This document shows, in pieces, positions 43,266 to 51,756 of a stretch of 64,000 nt of DNA (position 1 is its first letter; every line of letters begins with the position of its first letter). Both the position numbers and the translations under genes were made by a program. Below the pieces are notes generated by a model, which was given only the letters and a program-made list of their open reading frames with translations, did no database searches and was not told the origin of the DNA. Origin of the DNA: Bacteroidia bacterium (GTDB lineage Bacteria; Bacteroidota; Bacteroidia; J057); the NCBI GenBank assembly GCA_041391665.1, contig JAWKNO010000001.1, positions 186,001 through 250,000 of the forward strand, read 5' to 3'.

Positions 43266-44246
43266 TTAGTATTTCATACTTTTTGTGTCGGTCAAATCCG
43301 GAATATACTTTTGCTGAAGCGCTCTTCTGGAACTGTTAAACACCTCCGTTCGCATTTTTGTCTCACCGGGAATGCTATTTACAATTTTGTTGTAATTTGC
43401 GACTTGTTCAGAAGTTCGTTTCTCAAAGTTTTTTATTACTTCAGTAAGTTGGCTGTATTCGCTGGAAGCCAGTTTTTTATAATACCCAACCAAATCCAGG
43501 GTCGCATCATAAAACTCTTTTTTACCATCAAAATACCCTCTGCTCTGTATTTTGGTATAAGCCGAGGACGCGGCTTTGAGTAACTCCGATTTAGCCTTTT
43601 CCATTTGCTCTGGATTTTTTTTGTCCCAGGCTTCCTTAAAAGCAGCATCTGCCTTTATTACCTGAAAATAATGAAGGAAAAACTCATTGGTATATTTTGT
43701 GACTTCTGAAATCATTTTCAACTTCCAGGCAATCCGCTGATCCTTTTCTTCGAATTTAAGCTGATACTTTCCAGCAAACTCCAATTCTGCTAAATCAAAC
43801 CGATCTGATGCTTTGGCCAGTTTCTCCTGCGCACGATCCTGAATCTGAAAAAATTTTTCCATCGCTTCATATGAATTTTTACTATCGCGTTTGAGATCAA
43901 TTGCGTCACTGAATTCCAACTGAAAAACTTCCAGATACTGGTCAAAAACACTAATGGCAATATCTTTCAATTTCTTTTCGTCTTTATATGGGGTTATTGC
44001 CAAAACGGAATCACGCGATAGTATGATTTGCTGGATGACATCATTTCGGCGATTTTCAATTTCCGAATCATCTTCGCTGTGCACAGAATAAGAGACATAG
44101 GCTATATGCTTGGCAGAGATGATGTTGTAATGTTCTGCTATAAAGTTGTGATATGCGATGGGTGTGTCAAAGGTCTGGCTGTACGCACTCAGCGAAATGG
44201 TACAGATCGAAAAACAAAGCAAAACGGAGTTTAGGTTGTAATTCAT
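43266..44246 (-). CDS. Secreted helical protein, LIC11966-like
   Basis: A 326-residue exported protein with a signal peptide (ending SAYSQ) and an otherwise almost entirely alpha-helical, charged sequence. Segments such as KNSYEAMEKFFQIQDRAQEK and a preceding IVFDQYLEV-like helix recall the LIC11966 family of surface proteins found in Leptospira and Bacteroidota, whose function is unknown. It is downstream of and co-oriented with the AlkX/CHAD/mqnD cluster but separated by about 40 bp, so co-transcription is possible. Confidence 0.6.
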   Translation of the reverse strand: MNYNLNSVLLCFSICTISLSAYSQTFDTPIAYHNFIAEHYNIISAKHIAYVSYSVHSEDDSEIENRRNDVIQQIILSRDSVLAITPYKDEKKLKDIAISVFDQYLEVFQLEFSDAIDLKRDSKNSYEAMEKFFQIQDRAQEKLAKASDRFDLAELEFAGKYQLKFEEKDQRIAWKLKMISEVTKYTNEFFLHYFQVIKADAAFKEAWDKKNPEQMEKAKSELLKAASSAYTKIQSRGYFDGKKEFYDATLDLVGYYKKLASSEYSQLTEVIKNFEKRTSEQVANYNKIVNSIPGETKMRTEVFNSSRRALQQKYIPDLTDTKSMKY

Positions 44247-44285
44247 GGAAACAGGATAAAGTTGTGGAAGAGATGTGAGATATGA

Positions 44286-45479
44286 CTAAAATACGGAAAA
44301 AAATGTATTCAGTTTGTTTCTAACTCCCAAATCTGTACACTCTGTTAAAACCACCTGCAGACAGCCACAAAATCGGGCAAAATCCTGAATCTTTTCAGCC
44401 AGAGCATGGATCATCTCATCATTATCGGGCACGTCATTTTCCAGCCATAATTTATGAATATAAAATATCCCTGTTTTCCGGTCTGCTTTGGGATCAAACC
44501 TTCCGATGAAAGTATCGCCCCAAAGGATCGGCAGGCAATAATATCCAAACTTTCTTTTGGGTTGGGGAACATAACATTCGATCTGATAATCAAAATTAAA
44601 GAGGCTGGCCAGCCGTTTTCTTTGAATTACCAGGTTATCAAAAGGGGAAAGGATATGAATTTGCTTTTTGCGAATGGAACCGGGAATGGCTTCAAGAAGA
44701 TGAGGAAAAGAAAAATATTCCTGCTCCAACCCCTCTATCATTACCCGAATGATATCCCCTTCTTCTTCCATTTCTTTAAGCGCTTTTTTTATTGGCGCTT
44801 TCATTCCTTTTCGGAGGTAGGCGATTTCTGCCTCATTTTTAAAACCATGTGCCCCAATCGCACGCGATATCAGGTGGCGGGCCATTTCGTTTGTGGTGGG
44901 CAGTTGTGTATCCACGTCAGGTGGAAGCACTCTTTCAGTAAGGTCATAAACTTTCTGAAAACCTCTACGCTCTGACACCATAAGTACACCTTCCTGGAAC
45001 AAATGTTCCAGGGCAATTTTGGTCGGTTTCCATCCCCACCATTCCGAACGTCGTTCGTCAGTGCCAAAGTCTTTGGACTGTAAGGGACCTTCTTCTTTTA
45101 TCCTTTCCACTACCATTTCCATCAGTTGCCGGTTCCGGTCAAACCAATGTTTTTCTCCTTCGGCAAGCGAATGTTTTCGATAAAGACTAAATCGGTAGTC
45201 TTTCATAGGAAGAAAGGCTGCGGCATGACTCCAGTATTCGAAAACCTGTTTTTTTTTCGAAACCAGGCTATCCAGCATAGCCGGATTATAAGTAGAAACT
45301 CTGGACCAGAAAACATGATGGTGCGCTCGCGCTGCAACGGAAATCGTATCTATCTGTATGTAGCTGATCTGCTCTATGGCTTCCAAAGCTCCCTTTTCGC
45401 GTATTGCGAACGAAGACAATAACCCCTGTGTTTTCAGTGTAAGTAGCCTCGCTTGTTTAAGGGAGAGTTTTACAGCCAT
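44286..45479 (-). CDS. Winged-helix DNA glycosylase, AlkX/YcaQ-like (HTH_42)
   Basis: A 397-residue protein of the HTH_42 superfamily, which includes AlkZ and E. coli YcaQ (AlkX), glycosylases that unhook interstrand DNA crosslinks and excise bulky alkylated bases. The catalytic motif is expected as Q-hydrophobic-Q in AlkZ and Q-hydrophobic-D in AlkX; here it reads YIQIDTI with Gln42 and Asp44, so the AlkX type fits. Further blocks are RAHHHVFWSRV and the C-terminal HILSPFDNLVIQRKRL. The gene starts 3 bp after the CHAD gene stop and is probably co-translated. Confidence 0.85.
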   Translation of the reverse strand: MAVKLSLKQARLLTLKTQGLLSSFAIREKGALEAIEQISYIQIDTISVAARAHHHVFWSRVSTYNPAMLDSLVSKKKQVFEYWSHAAAFLPMKDYRFSLYRKHSLAEGEKHWFDRNRQLMEMVVERIKEEGPLQSKDFGTDERRSEWWGWKPTKIALEHLFQEGVLMVSERRGFQKVYDLTERVLPPDVDTQLPTTNEMARHLISRAIGAHGFKNEAEIAYLRKGMKAPIKKALKEMEEEGDIIRVMIEGLEQEYFSFPHLLEAIPGSIRKKQIHILSPFDNLVIQRKRLASLFNFDYQIECYVPQPKRKFGYYCLPILWGDTFIGRFDPKADRKTGIFYIHKLWLENDVPDNDEMIHALAEKIQDFARFCGCLQVVLTECTDLGVRNKLNTFFSVF

Positions 45480-45482
45480 TCG

Positions 45483-46403
45483 CTAATATAAATTTAAAGG
45501 AAAACTTCTGCGCCAGGTATTCCAGTAGGTTTCGAGATAACTTACAAAATCATTGGGGCGCTGCCGGTAGATTTTGGATGCAAGGGTGTAGATGTTCATT
45601 TGGATTTCATGCCTGTAGCGCGCGATGATATTTACAATTTGCAGTTTAGCTTTTTCATTATCAATATTCAGGCTTCCATTTTCCAGTGAGTCATTTAAGA
45701 TCGCTAGATCATGATCTGTGCCAAGCATTTCTGACAAAGTATGGAGCTCTTCTGCGTAAGCATCCATCATACCCGGCCATATATTTCGAATAAGGAGCAA
45801 ATGATACCAGATATGTTTTACAGATTTTCTCCATTCATGAAGATTAAAATCAGATGGGTCATCCATCGATAATGCCAGTCCGTCATAACCCTGAGTATAA
45901 ACCCGGCAGATACTTTTTTTTATGGCGCGGAATGAATTTTTCGGAAGATTGAGGGTTTCGACCCGTTCTCTTCCTTCAACAAGTAGAAAAGAAACGGTTT
46001 GTCTGATATTGCGCTGAACCAGAAGTAAATAAGAAATTTCTTCCTGATTTTTTAGCAGTGTTTTTTCCAGAGAAAGATAGGTTTTGTCGCTGATACTTTC
46101 CGGGTACTGTAGTCTGATTTTGTCCAACGTCTCAATCATCGCCGTGGCATCACGCAGGGCAGAAAGTTTTCTTCCGGCATCGCGATACCAGGTATTTTCC
46201 ACTGTATATTTTTCATCACCGATTTCATCTCTGACAAAGCGAGCGATGGAGCGGATTTTTTTAAATGACTTTCTTGCATCATGTACACCTTCGTGAATGT
46301 TTTCTTCCGCCTGGAGCGACATCAGCGCAAAGTCAATTTCTTCATATAATATTCTTTTTATCCCTTCCTGAAGCGATTCATTTTGTTGTAACTGGAAATT
46401 CAT
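45483..46403 (-). CDS. CHAD-domain protein
   Basis: A 306-residue helical protein carrying one CHAD domain. Conserved His and basic residues occur in VHDARKSFKKIRSIARF, the ALRDATAMIE region and FNLHEWRKSVKHIWYH. CHAD domains bind inorganic polyphosphate through these positive surfaces and are often found with polyphosphate-related enzymes or at polyP granules. No CYTH or ppk partner is adjacent. It lies in a leftward run MBL, mqnD, CHAD, AlkX with short gaps (13, 32 and 3 bp). Confidence 0.9.
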   Translation of the reverse strand: MNFQLQQNESLQEGIKRILYEEIDFALMSLQAEENIHEGVHDARKSFKKIRSIARFVRDEIGDEKYTVENTWYRDAGRKLSALRDATAMIETLDKIRLQYPESISDKTYLSLEKTLLKNQEEISYLLLVQRNIRQTVSFLLVEGRERVETLNLPKNSFRAIKKSICRVYTQGYDGLALSMDDPSDFNLHEWRKSVKHIWYHLLLIRNIWPGMMDAYAEELHTLSEMLGTDHDLAILNDSLENGSLNIDNEKAKLQIVNIIARYRHEIQMNIYTLASKIYRQRPNDFVSYLETYWNTWRRSFPLNLY

Positions 46404-46435
46404 AGGAAAAAATGAGTGTGTAATTTGATGATGGA

Positions 46436-47278
46436 TTAATGGAAAATTGTAGCGTATGTATGTGTCTGTTCCGGGAAAATTCCCATTTTTTCTCCGGCTG
46501 CCAAAACTTCTCGGACTGCCTTCATCCCTTTGTCTCCCAACGTAAGGCTGTAGTCATTTACATAGAGATTAATATGTGCCTGCATTACCTTGGGATCCAT
46601 TTCCTGAGCATATTCTCTGACATAATCTGAAGATGCTTCCGGATGTCGAAATGCATATTGGACACTTTTCCGCATATGGGTTTGCAAATTGCGGATGGTG
46701 TCTTCTCCCAGAGATTTTTTTGCGACAATTGCCCCTAAGGGAATGGGTAAGCCCGTTTTCTGCTCCCAGTATTCGCCTAAATCCTGAATGAGCAATAACC
46801 CTAAATCCTGATAGGTAAACCTGTTTTCATGAATAATCAGTCCGGCATCAATTTCTCCGTTGAGCAATGCGGGCATAATTTCATGAAATATCATTTCCCG
46901 TTTGTTTTCGATTTTTGGCGCATAATAACCAAGGAGGAGATTGGCGGTAGTATTTTTTCCGGGTATACCTACGACAAGATTTTCCTTAATAATTTCATCA
47001 ACGGAGAGGGGGTGGCGGGAAATCAGCAAAGGTCCGCAATTATTTCCCAGGGCACTCCCGGCATCGAGGAGCTGATAGTTTCCGATTACCTGTCCATAGG
47101 TATTATATGAAATCTTCACCATATCGAGTTCGCCCCGGGATGCCATTTGGTTTAGGTGAAAAATATCAGCGAGAACTACTTCATATTGAATGTCGCCTGT
47201 ATCAATTTTTCCATGAACCAGGGCATCAAACATGAATGTATCATTGGGACAGGTGCTAAAGCCAAGTTTTATTTTCAT
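46436..47278 (-). CDS. mqnD: 1,4-dihydroxy-6-naphthoate synthase
   Basis: A 280-residue enzyme of the futalosine route to menaquinone, converting cyclic dehypoxanthine futalosine to 1,4-dihydroxy-6-naphthoate. Typical blocks are LGFSTCPNDTFMFDALVHGK at the N-terminus, VKISYNTYG, GNNCGPLLISR, IPGKNTTANLLL and IIHENRFTYQDLGL. The fold is periplasmic-binding-protein-like but there is no signal peptide, as expected. The other mqn genes are not in the window. Its presence indicates menaquinone made by the futalosine rather than the Men pathway, with Saprospiria/Cytophagia affinity. Confidence 0.94.
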   Translation of the reverse strand: MKIKLGFSTCPNDTFMFDALVHGKIDTGDIQYEVVLADIFHLNQMASRGELDMVKISYNTYGQVIGNYQLLDAGSALGNNCGPLLISRHPLSVDEIIKENLVVGIPGKNTTANLLLGYYAPKIENKREMIFHEIMPALLNGEIDAGLIIHENRFTYQDLGLLLIQDLGEYWEQKTGLPIPLGAIVAKKSLGEDTIRNLQTHMRKSVQYAFRHPEASSDYVREYAQEMDPKVMQAHINLYVNDYSLTLGDKGMKAVREVLAAGEKMGIFPEQTHTYATIFH

Positions 47279-47291
47279 AAGTAAAAGATGC

Positions 47292-47993
47292 TTAACAAAG
47301 CAGATCAGGAAAATAAGCTACGGGAGGAATGATGTTATCAGAGGGGATTTCGCGGGTATCGAAGTGATAACCAAAAATTTCATAATCTTTCAGTCTGGAG
47401 AATAAATGTTTGTAATATACATGCACGCCATCGTTTTGATCAAAACACATTTCATGAAATACTCTGATCTTTTTTGAGGAAGGTAATTTTTTTTCCAGGG
47501 CGTCAAATATGACATCCGGGTCCCCGACATCTCCGGAGTAAACGAGTAAATCGGAATCAGATTCAAATATAAACCCATAAGATTGCATGTTTTTGACATG
47601 AAGTCCATATGTATCTATACACTCGATACCGGGAAATTCGGAAAAGTGTGTGAAGGTAACGTATTTGTCAACATCGGGAATGGCAAATCGGATAAATTCC
47701 CGAAGGTGGTGTTCAAATTCTTTTGAAGGAACAAGAATATTCGCTTTTCGTGCAGGATGGATAAAATAGCTATGATGAAGAATAATGGATGCCAGACTTC
47801 CCACATGGTCGTCGTGACAATGCGTGATCATGATATAGTCAATTTTATTTGCCAGGCCGGTTTCCCGTAGACGACGATACACACTATTTCCACAATCAAG
47901 GAGAATGTTTTTCCCCATAAAGGAAATCCATGCGGCAGAATTGCCTGATTCGTAGTCAAAAGCGCCTCCTGTACCTAGAAATTTTATCTGCAT
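47292..47993 (-). CDS. Metallo-beta-lactamase-fold hydrolase (RNase Z-like)
   Basis: A 233-residue MBL-fold protein with N-terminal IKFLGTGGAFD, the metal-binding motif THCHDDH (His58, His60, Asp62, His63) and the later Asp in VYSGDVGDPD, plus HEMCFD. The opening GTGGAFD recalls RNase Z and phosphonate-cluster PhnP-like proteins. It lacks the RNase Z exosite arm, so an RNA substrate is not certain. The gene starts the leftward cluster, 13 bp before mqnD. Confidence 0.85.
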   Translation of the reverse strand: MQIKFLGTGGAFDYESGNSAAWISFMGKNILLDCGNSVYRRLRETGLANKIDYIMITHCHDDHVGSLASIILHHSYFIHPARKANILVPSKEFEHHLREFIRFAIPDVDKYVTFTHFSEFPGIECIDTYGLHVKNMQSYGFIFESDSDLLVYSGDVGDPDVIFDALEKKLPSSKKIRVFHEMCFDQNDGVHVYYKHLFSRLKDYEIFGYHFDTREIPSDNIIPPVAYFPDLLC

Positions 47994-48125
47994 ATTGCTT
48001 TCAGATGCTGTAAACAGATGTATATTACTATTAAGACGAAAACGTTACTGTAAGTTACAATTAGAATTCGTAAATTTTCACCCTTTAACCAAGAATTAGA
48101 AATTCGCTCCGAAAAAGAAGCCTAT

Positions 48126-49001
48126 ATGATACAATCAATGACCGGCTATGGAGCCGCTACAAAAGCTTCGGGTAATTATCAGGTTACAGTAGAACTTAAG
48201 TCCCTCAACAGTAAGTTTCTTGAATTATCCCTTAAGTTGCCGAGAGTTTATATGAAATATGAACAGCGACTGAGGAATATTCTTTCTCAACAGCTGGTGC
48301 GGGGGAAAATTGCGGTGCTCATCAATGTCGAAGTTTTAAGTGCGGACAAAAGGACACTTCAGATCAATAAGGTGCTTGCCAAAAAGTATCTTACAGAAAT
48401 CCGTAGCCTGGGGCAATACCTGGAAATGGAAAGTGATGTTGATTTGAAGTTTATACTCGAACTTCCCGATGTCATTCCTACAGAAATAGAAAAAGAGGAC
48501 TCCGAAGAATGGGGGCTGATTCAAACGGCGATGGACGAAGCTTGTCAGCAAATGATCGCCACCCGCAACGAGGAGGGACTGGCACTTGACAAAGATCTGA
48601 GTGAATGCTGTGATGCGATTGATGCTGCTTTGGAGGGAATAAAAATTCTTGCACCCAAAAGAATGGAGACCATTCGAGCCAGAATTGACCAAAGCCTGGA
48701 AGATATTCGGCATAAAGTAGAAACTGATCAGAACCGGTTTGAGCAGGAGTTGATTTTCTATCTCGAAAAACTGGATATAAATGAAGAAATTGTCCGCCTG
48801 GGACAGCATATCAAGTTTTTTCGCGATCTGCAAATCGAAAATAAAAGCAACGGAAAACAGTTGCAATTTCTCTCTCAGGAAATGGGCAGGGAGATCAATA
48901 CCATCGGCTCCAAAGCAAATGATGCGGAGATTCAGCGACTGGTTGTGGGCATGAAAAATGATCTGGAAAAAATTAAAGAACAGGTGCTAAATATCGTCTA
49001 A
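48126..49001 (+). CDS. yicC: YicC-family endoribonuclease
   Basis: A 291-residue protein of the YicC family, recently characterised as an endoribonuclease affecting small RNA and mRNA turnover. The N-terminus MIQSMTGYGAATKASGNYQV is diagnostic, and the C-terminal DUF1732 block includes RLGQHIKFFRDLQ, KGKQLQFLSQEMGREINTIG-like sequence and GSKANDAEIQ. In many bacteria gmk follows; here DinB does, 15 bp downstream, so the usual linkage is lost. Confidence 0.93.
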   Translation: MIQSMTGYGAATKASGNYQVTVELKSLNSKFLELSLKLPRVYMKYEQRLRNILSQQLVRGKIAVLINVEVLSADKRTLQINKVLAKKYLTEIRSLGQYLEMESDVDLKFILELPDVIPTEIEKEDSEEWGLIQTAMDEACQQMIATRNEEGLALDKDLSECCDAIDAALEGIKILAPKRMETIRARIDQSLEDIRHKVETDQNRFEQELIFYLEKLDINEEIVRLGQHIKFFRDLQIENKSNGKQLQFLSQEMGREINTIGSKANDAEIQRLVVGMKNDLEKIKEQVLNIV

Positions 49002-49016
49002 AGGTAAGATCAGGCT

Positions 49017-49559
49017 ATGGAAATAAAATCCAAACCTCAATTGATCGATGGGCTGGAAAAAAATTTTTCTGACCTGATACGATGGATAGAAAACCAGCCG
49101 GGAGAAAAGTTTGAGGCAAATATCCAGCCTGAAAAATGGTCAACCGGTCAGCACCTCGCTCATCTGATCAAAAGTACCCGGCCCGTAAATCTTGTACTTC
49201 GGCTTCCCAAATTTGTCCTTCAATGGCGGTTTGGTACAAATAATCGTGAAGAAAAAACCTTCGGAGCACTTGTTGAAAAGTACCATGAAAAATTGGCAGC
49301 CGGAGGCACTGCAACCAGCGCGTTTCGCCCTTCCGCAGTTTCGTTAAGCCAGAAAGAGGAAATGCTGTTATCATTTAATCAGGAGCTGAAGAGACTGATA
49401 AAAAAAGTAAATCACTGGAGTGAAAAAGATTTGAGTCATTATATTGTGCCGCATCCTTTGCTGGGAAAAATCACTGTTCGCGAACTTATTTTTTTTACCA
49501 TTTATCATACAGAACACCATCTGAAAATCATTCAAAGAGATTATTCATACAATGCGTAG
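49017..49559 (+). CDS. DinB/YfiT-like protein
   Basis: A 180-residue four-helix-bundle protein of the DinB superfamily. The metal-binding histidines are suggested by STGQHLAHLIKS (near 45) and, at the end, YHTEHHLKIIQRD. Members bind a divalent metal and often act as thiol-dependent S-transferases (bacillithiol, mycothiol), though many are uncharacterised. The ATG is 15 bp after yicC, and the stop overlaps the TerB-like start by eight bases. Confidence 0.85.
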   Translation: MEIKSKPQLIDGLEKNFSDLIRWIENQPGEKFEANIQPEKWSTGQHLAHLIKSTRPVNLVLRLPKFVLQWRFGTNNREEKTFGALVEKYHEKLAAGGTATSAFRPSAVSLSQKEEMLLSFNQELKRLIKKVNHWSEKDLSHYIVPHPLLGKITVRELIFFTIYHTEHHLKIIQRDYSYNA

Positions 49560-49935
49560 TAAAGTAAAGTTATACGATGTTTTTGGTGAACTCTTATATG
49601 TAGTTGCAATGGCTGATGGGATTATTCAGCCAGAAGAAACACAAAAGCTTGAAGAGCTCATCGCCAGCCATCCATGGGGTGAAGAAATCAAATGGTCTTT
49701 TGATTATGAAGTAAAACAAAAGTCTGATGTGGAAGACTTGTATAAAAAGGTGATTCTTTTTTGTCAGGATTATGGCCCAGAACCAGAGTATCAGTTTATG
49801 ATAGAGGTAATGGAAAAGGTGGCTGAGGCCAGTGCCGGAATTGATCGTCAGGAGCAGGAAGTGGTTGACAATTTTGTAAATGACCTGACCGAAAGATTTC
49901 GCAGAGATATTGAAAATATCAATCAAAAAAACTAG
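49552..49935 (+). CDS. TerB-like helical protein
   Basis: A 127-residue all-helical protein with the TerB-type opening LLYVVAMADGIIQPEETQKL and a second acidic repeat (about 95-115, SAGIDRQEQEVVDNF), both possible metal-binding segments. TerB domains are linked to tellurite resistance and stress or phage-defence complexes but also occur singly as housekeeping proteins. It overlaps the DinB gene by eight bases and precedes the NADAR-GNAT fusion by 12 bp. Confidence 0.75.
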   Translation: MRSKVKLYDVFGELLYVVAMADGIIQPEETQKLEELIASHPWGEEIKWSFDYEVKQKSDVEDLYKKVILFCQDYGPEPEYQFMIEVMEKVAEASAGIDRQEQEVVDNFVNDLTERFRRDIENINQKN

Positions 49936-49947
49936 TCCTCGAAAATA

Positions 49948-51003
49948 ATGTTTTTCCAAAACCCGGAAGCTATCCGGTTTTATGAACCGGACAAACCGTA
50001 TGGTTGCTTTTCCAATCTTTCTCCGCATCCGATTGAATTGGATGGGCATTGCTGGCCAACATCCGAACATTATTATCAGAGCAGGAAGTTTATGGAGACA
50101 GAGTACCAACTCCTGATCAAAAATCTCGAAGACCCTGTCGATGCCTGGCGAATGACCCGAAAGATGGCCGAAAAAGTACGGGCTGACTGGGATGAGCTGA
50201 AAGAAGTTTTTATGAAGAAGGTACTGCTTGCAAAAGCTCTTCAACATAAAATCGTTCGGGAAACTCTCCGCTCAACCCAAAATTTGCCAATCATCGAAGA
50301 AGCTGCGGATGATCCTTACTGGGGAACAGGAGAAGACGGAAAAGGAAAAAACCGGCTGGGTGTGCTTTGGATGGAAGTGAGAGAAATGATGCCAGAATAC
50401 TTCCCAATGAAAAATGTAGATTTTCATTCAGATATTATCCTTGAAAATCAGCGGGTTCGCATTCGTCCTATTACTATTTCTGATGCTGAACTGCTGGAAC
50501 CTGTTGTGTTGGCCAGTCCGAATCTCACTCCCTATTCTCCAACGCCGATCCATAATCTTGAAGATCTGATTCAAAATATAGAAGTATCCCTTCTCGGAAA
50601 ACAGAATGGAAACCATTATCCTTTTATTATTTTTGATAAACATACTAATCAGTATGCGGGGTGTACGAGTTTTGGCAATATTTCCAATAAAGACAGACGC
50701 CTGGAAATAGGGTGGACATGGCTGGGGAATGTCTTTCAGCGAACGGGCTTAAACCGGCATTGTAAATTTTTGTTGCTCAGCTATGCCTTTGAGGAGTTGG
50801 AATTTGAGCGGGTGGAATTAAAGACTGATGCCAGAAATCACAAATCGCGGACGGCCATAGAGGCGATTGGTGCAAAATATGAAGGTGCCCTTCGCAGCCA
50901 TACACTAATGAGTGACGGCTATCGCAGAGATACCGTGTATTATTCTATTCTGAAAGAAGAATGGCCAACTGTAAAATCGACAGTCTTTGCAGGATATGAA
51001 TAA
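49948..51003 (+). CDS. NADAR-GNAT fusion protein
   Basis: A 351-residue two-domain protein. Residues about 9-150 are a NADAR (YbiA-like) domain: GCFSNLSPHPIELDG, WPTSEHYYQSRKF and, at the end, DPYWGTGEDGKGKNRLG with LGVLWMEVR. NADAR proteins act on N-glycosidic bonds of ADP-ribose-related substrates, including reversing guanine ADP-ribosylation of DNA in DarT1-NADAR systems, and a riboflavin-intermediate role is known for YbiA relatives. Residues about 165-345 are a GNAT acetyltransferase of the RimJ/RimL type (RVRIRPITISDAELL, LEIGWTWLGN, FERVELKTDARN). No DarT-like toxin is adjacent. It ends a tight four-gene cluster with yicC, DinB and TerB-like genes. Confidence 0.87.
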   Translation: MFFQNPEAIRFYEPDKPYGCFSNLSPHPIELDGHCWPTSEHYYQSRKFMETEYQLLIKNLEDPVDAWRMTRKMAEKVRADWDELKEVFMKKVLLAKALQHKIVRETLRSTQNLPIIEEAADDPYWGTGEDGKGKNRLGVLWMEVREMMPEYFPMKNVDFHSDIILENQRVRIRPITISDAELLEPVVLASPNLTPYSPTPIHNLEDLIQNIEVSLLGKQNGNHYPFIIFDKHTNQYAGCTSFGNISNKDRRLEIGWTWLGNVFQRTGLNRHCKFLLLSYAFEELEFERVELKTDARNHKSRTAIEAIGAKYEGALRSHTLMSDGYRRDTVYYSILKEEWPTVKSTVFAGYE

Positions 51004-51054
51004 CCGGTAAAAATGGTATCTTGATATAAATTAACCCTTTAACCCCTGGCAATA

Positions 51055-51651
51055 ATGAAAATAACTACCTTATCCATTGCACTGGTGATTTTCACCTGTA
51101 TTTCCCTGAAAGGGCAGGACATTCCATCAAAAGAATACCAGATCGCATCCGCTGTGATGGCTGCGCCTGAAGAAGAAAGATCCGGAGCAACAGTATTAGG
51201 ATTTAATGCAGAAGGAAAACTTGTTACACTACGTGAAGGAACCAACACTTTTATCTGTCTGGCCGACGACCCTACGAGACCGGGCTTTAGTGTTTCTGCC
51301 TATCACAAAGATCTTGAGCCATTTATGGCAAGAGGCAGAGAGTTAAAAGATGCCGGTAAAACCAATCAGGAAGTGTTTGATATCCGCGAAGCCGAAGCAA
51401 AGGCGGGAACGCTAAAAATGCCTGATCATCCGACAACATTGCATGTACTTTCCGGAAAAGAGGGGCAGTACAATGCTGATACGGGAGAAGTTACGGGTGC
51501 TACCCTTCGATATGTAGTTTACATTCCGTGGGCAACTTCCGAATCTACAGGATTGCCACTAAAGCCGATCGTTCCCGGAGGACCCTGGATTATGGATCCC
51601 GGGACACATCGTGCGCATATAATGATTTCACCTCCGGCAGACAAACAGTAA
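51055..51651 (+). CDS. Hypothetical secreted protein
   Basis: A 198-residue protein with a short signal peptide (MKITTLSIALVIFTCISLKG, cleavage near QD). The body begins IASAVMAAPEEERSGATVLG and ends with GGPWIMDPGTHRAHIMISP, a region rich in Gly, Pro and His. I recognise the general type (conserved exported Bacteroidota/Proteobacteria hypothetical) but no function. It sits alone between the NADAR-GNAT gene and the MATE transporter, with its own gap on each side. Confidence 0.65.
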   Translation: MKITTLSIALVIFTCISLKGQDIPSKEYQIASAVMAAPEEERSGATVLGFNAEGKLVTLREGTNTFICLADDPTRPGFSVSAYHKDLEPFMARGRELKDAGKTNQEVFDIREAEAKAGTLKMPDHPTTLHVLSGKEGQYNADTGEVTGATLRYVVYIPWATSESTGLPLKPIVPGGPWIMDPGTHRAHIMISPPADKQ

Positions 51652-51756
51652 AAAAATCGCATCACTTACCGGTTTTCGCAACTTGAGTCTTAACCTGACA
51701 ATCGTTATTCCGTTTATGAGAATGGATTTAAAAGGTTAAATCAAAATAAAAATTGA

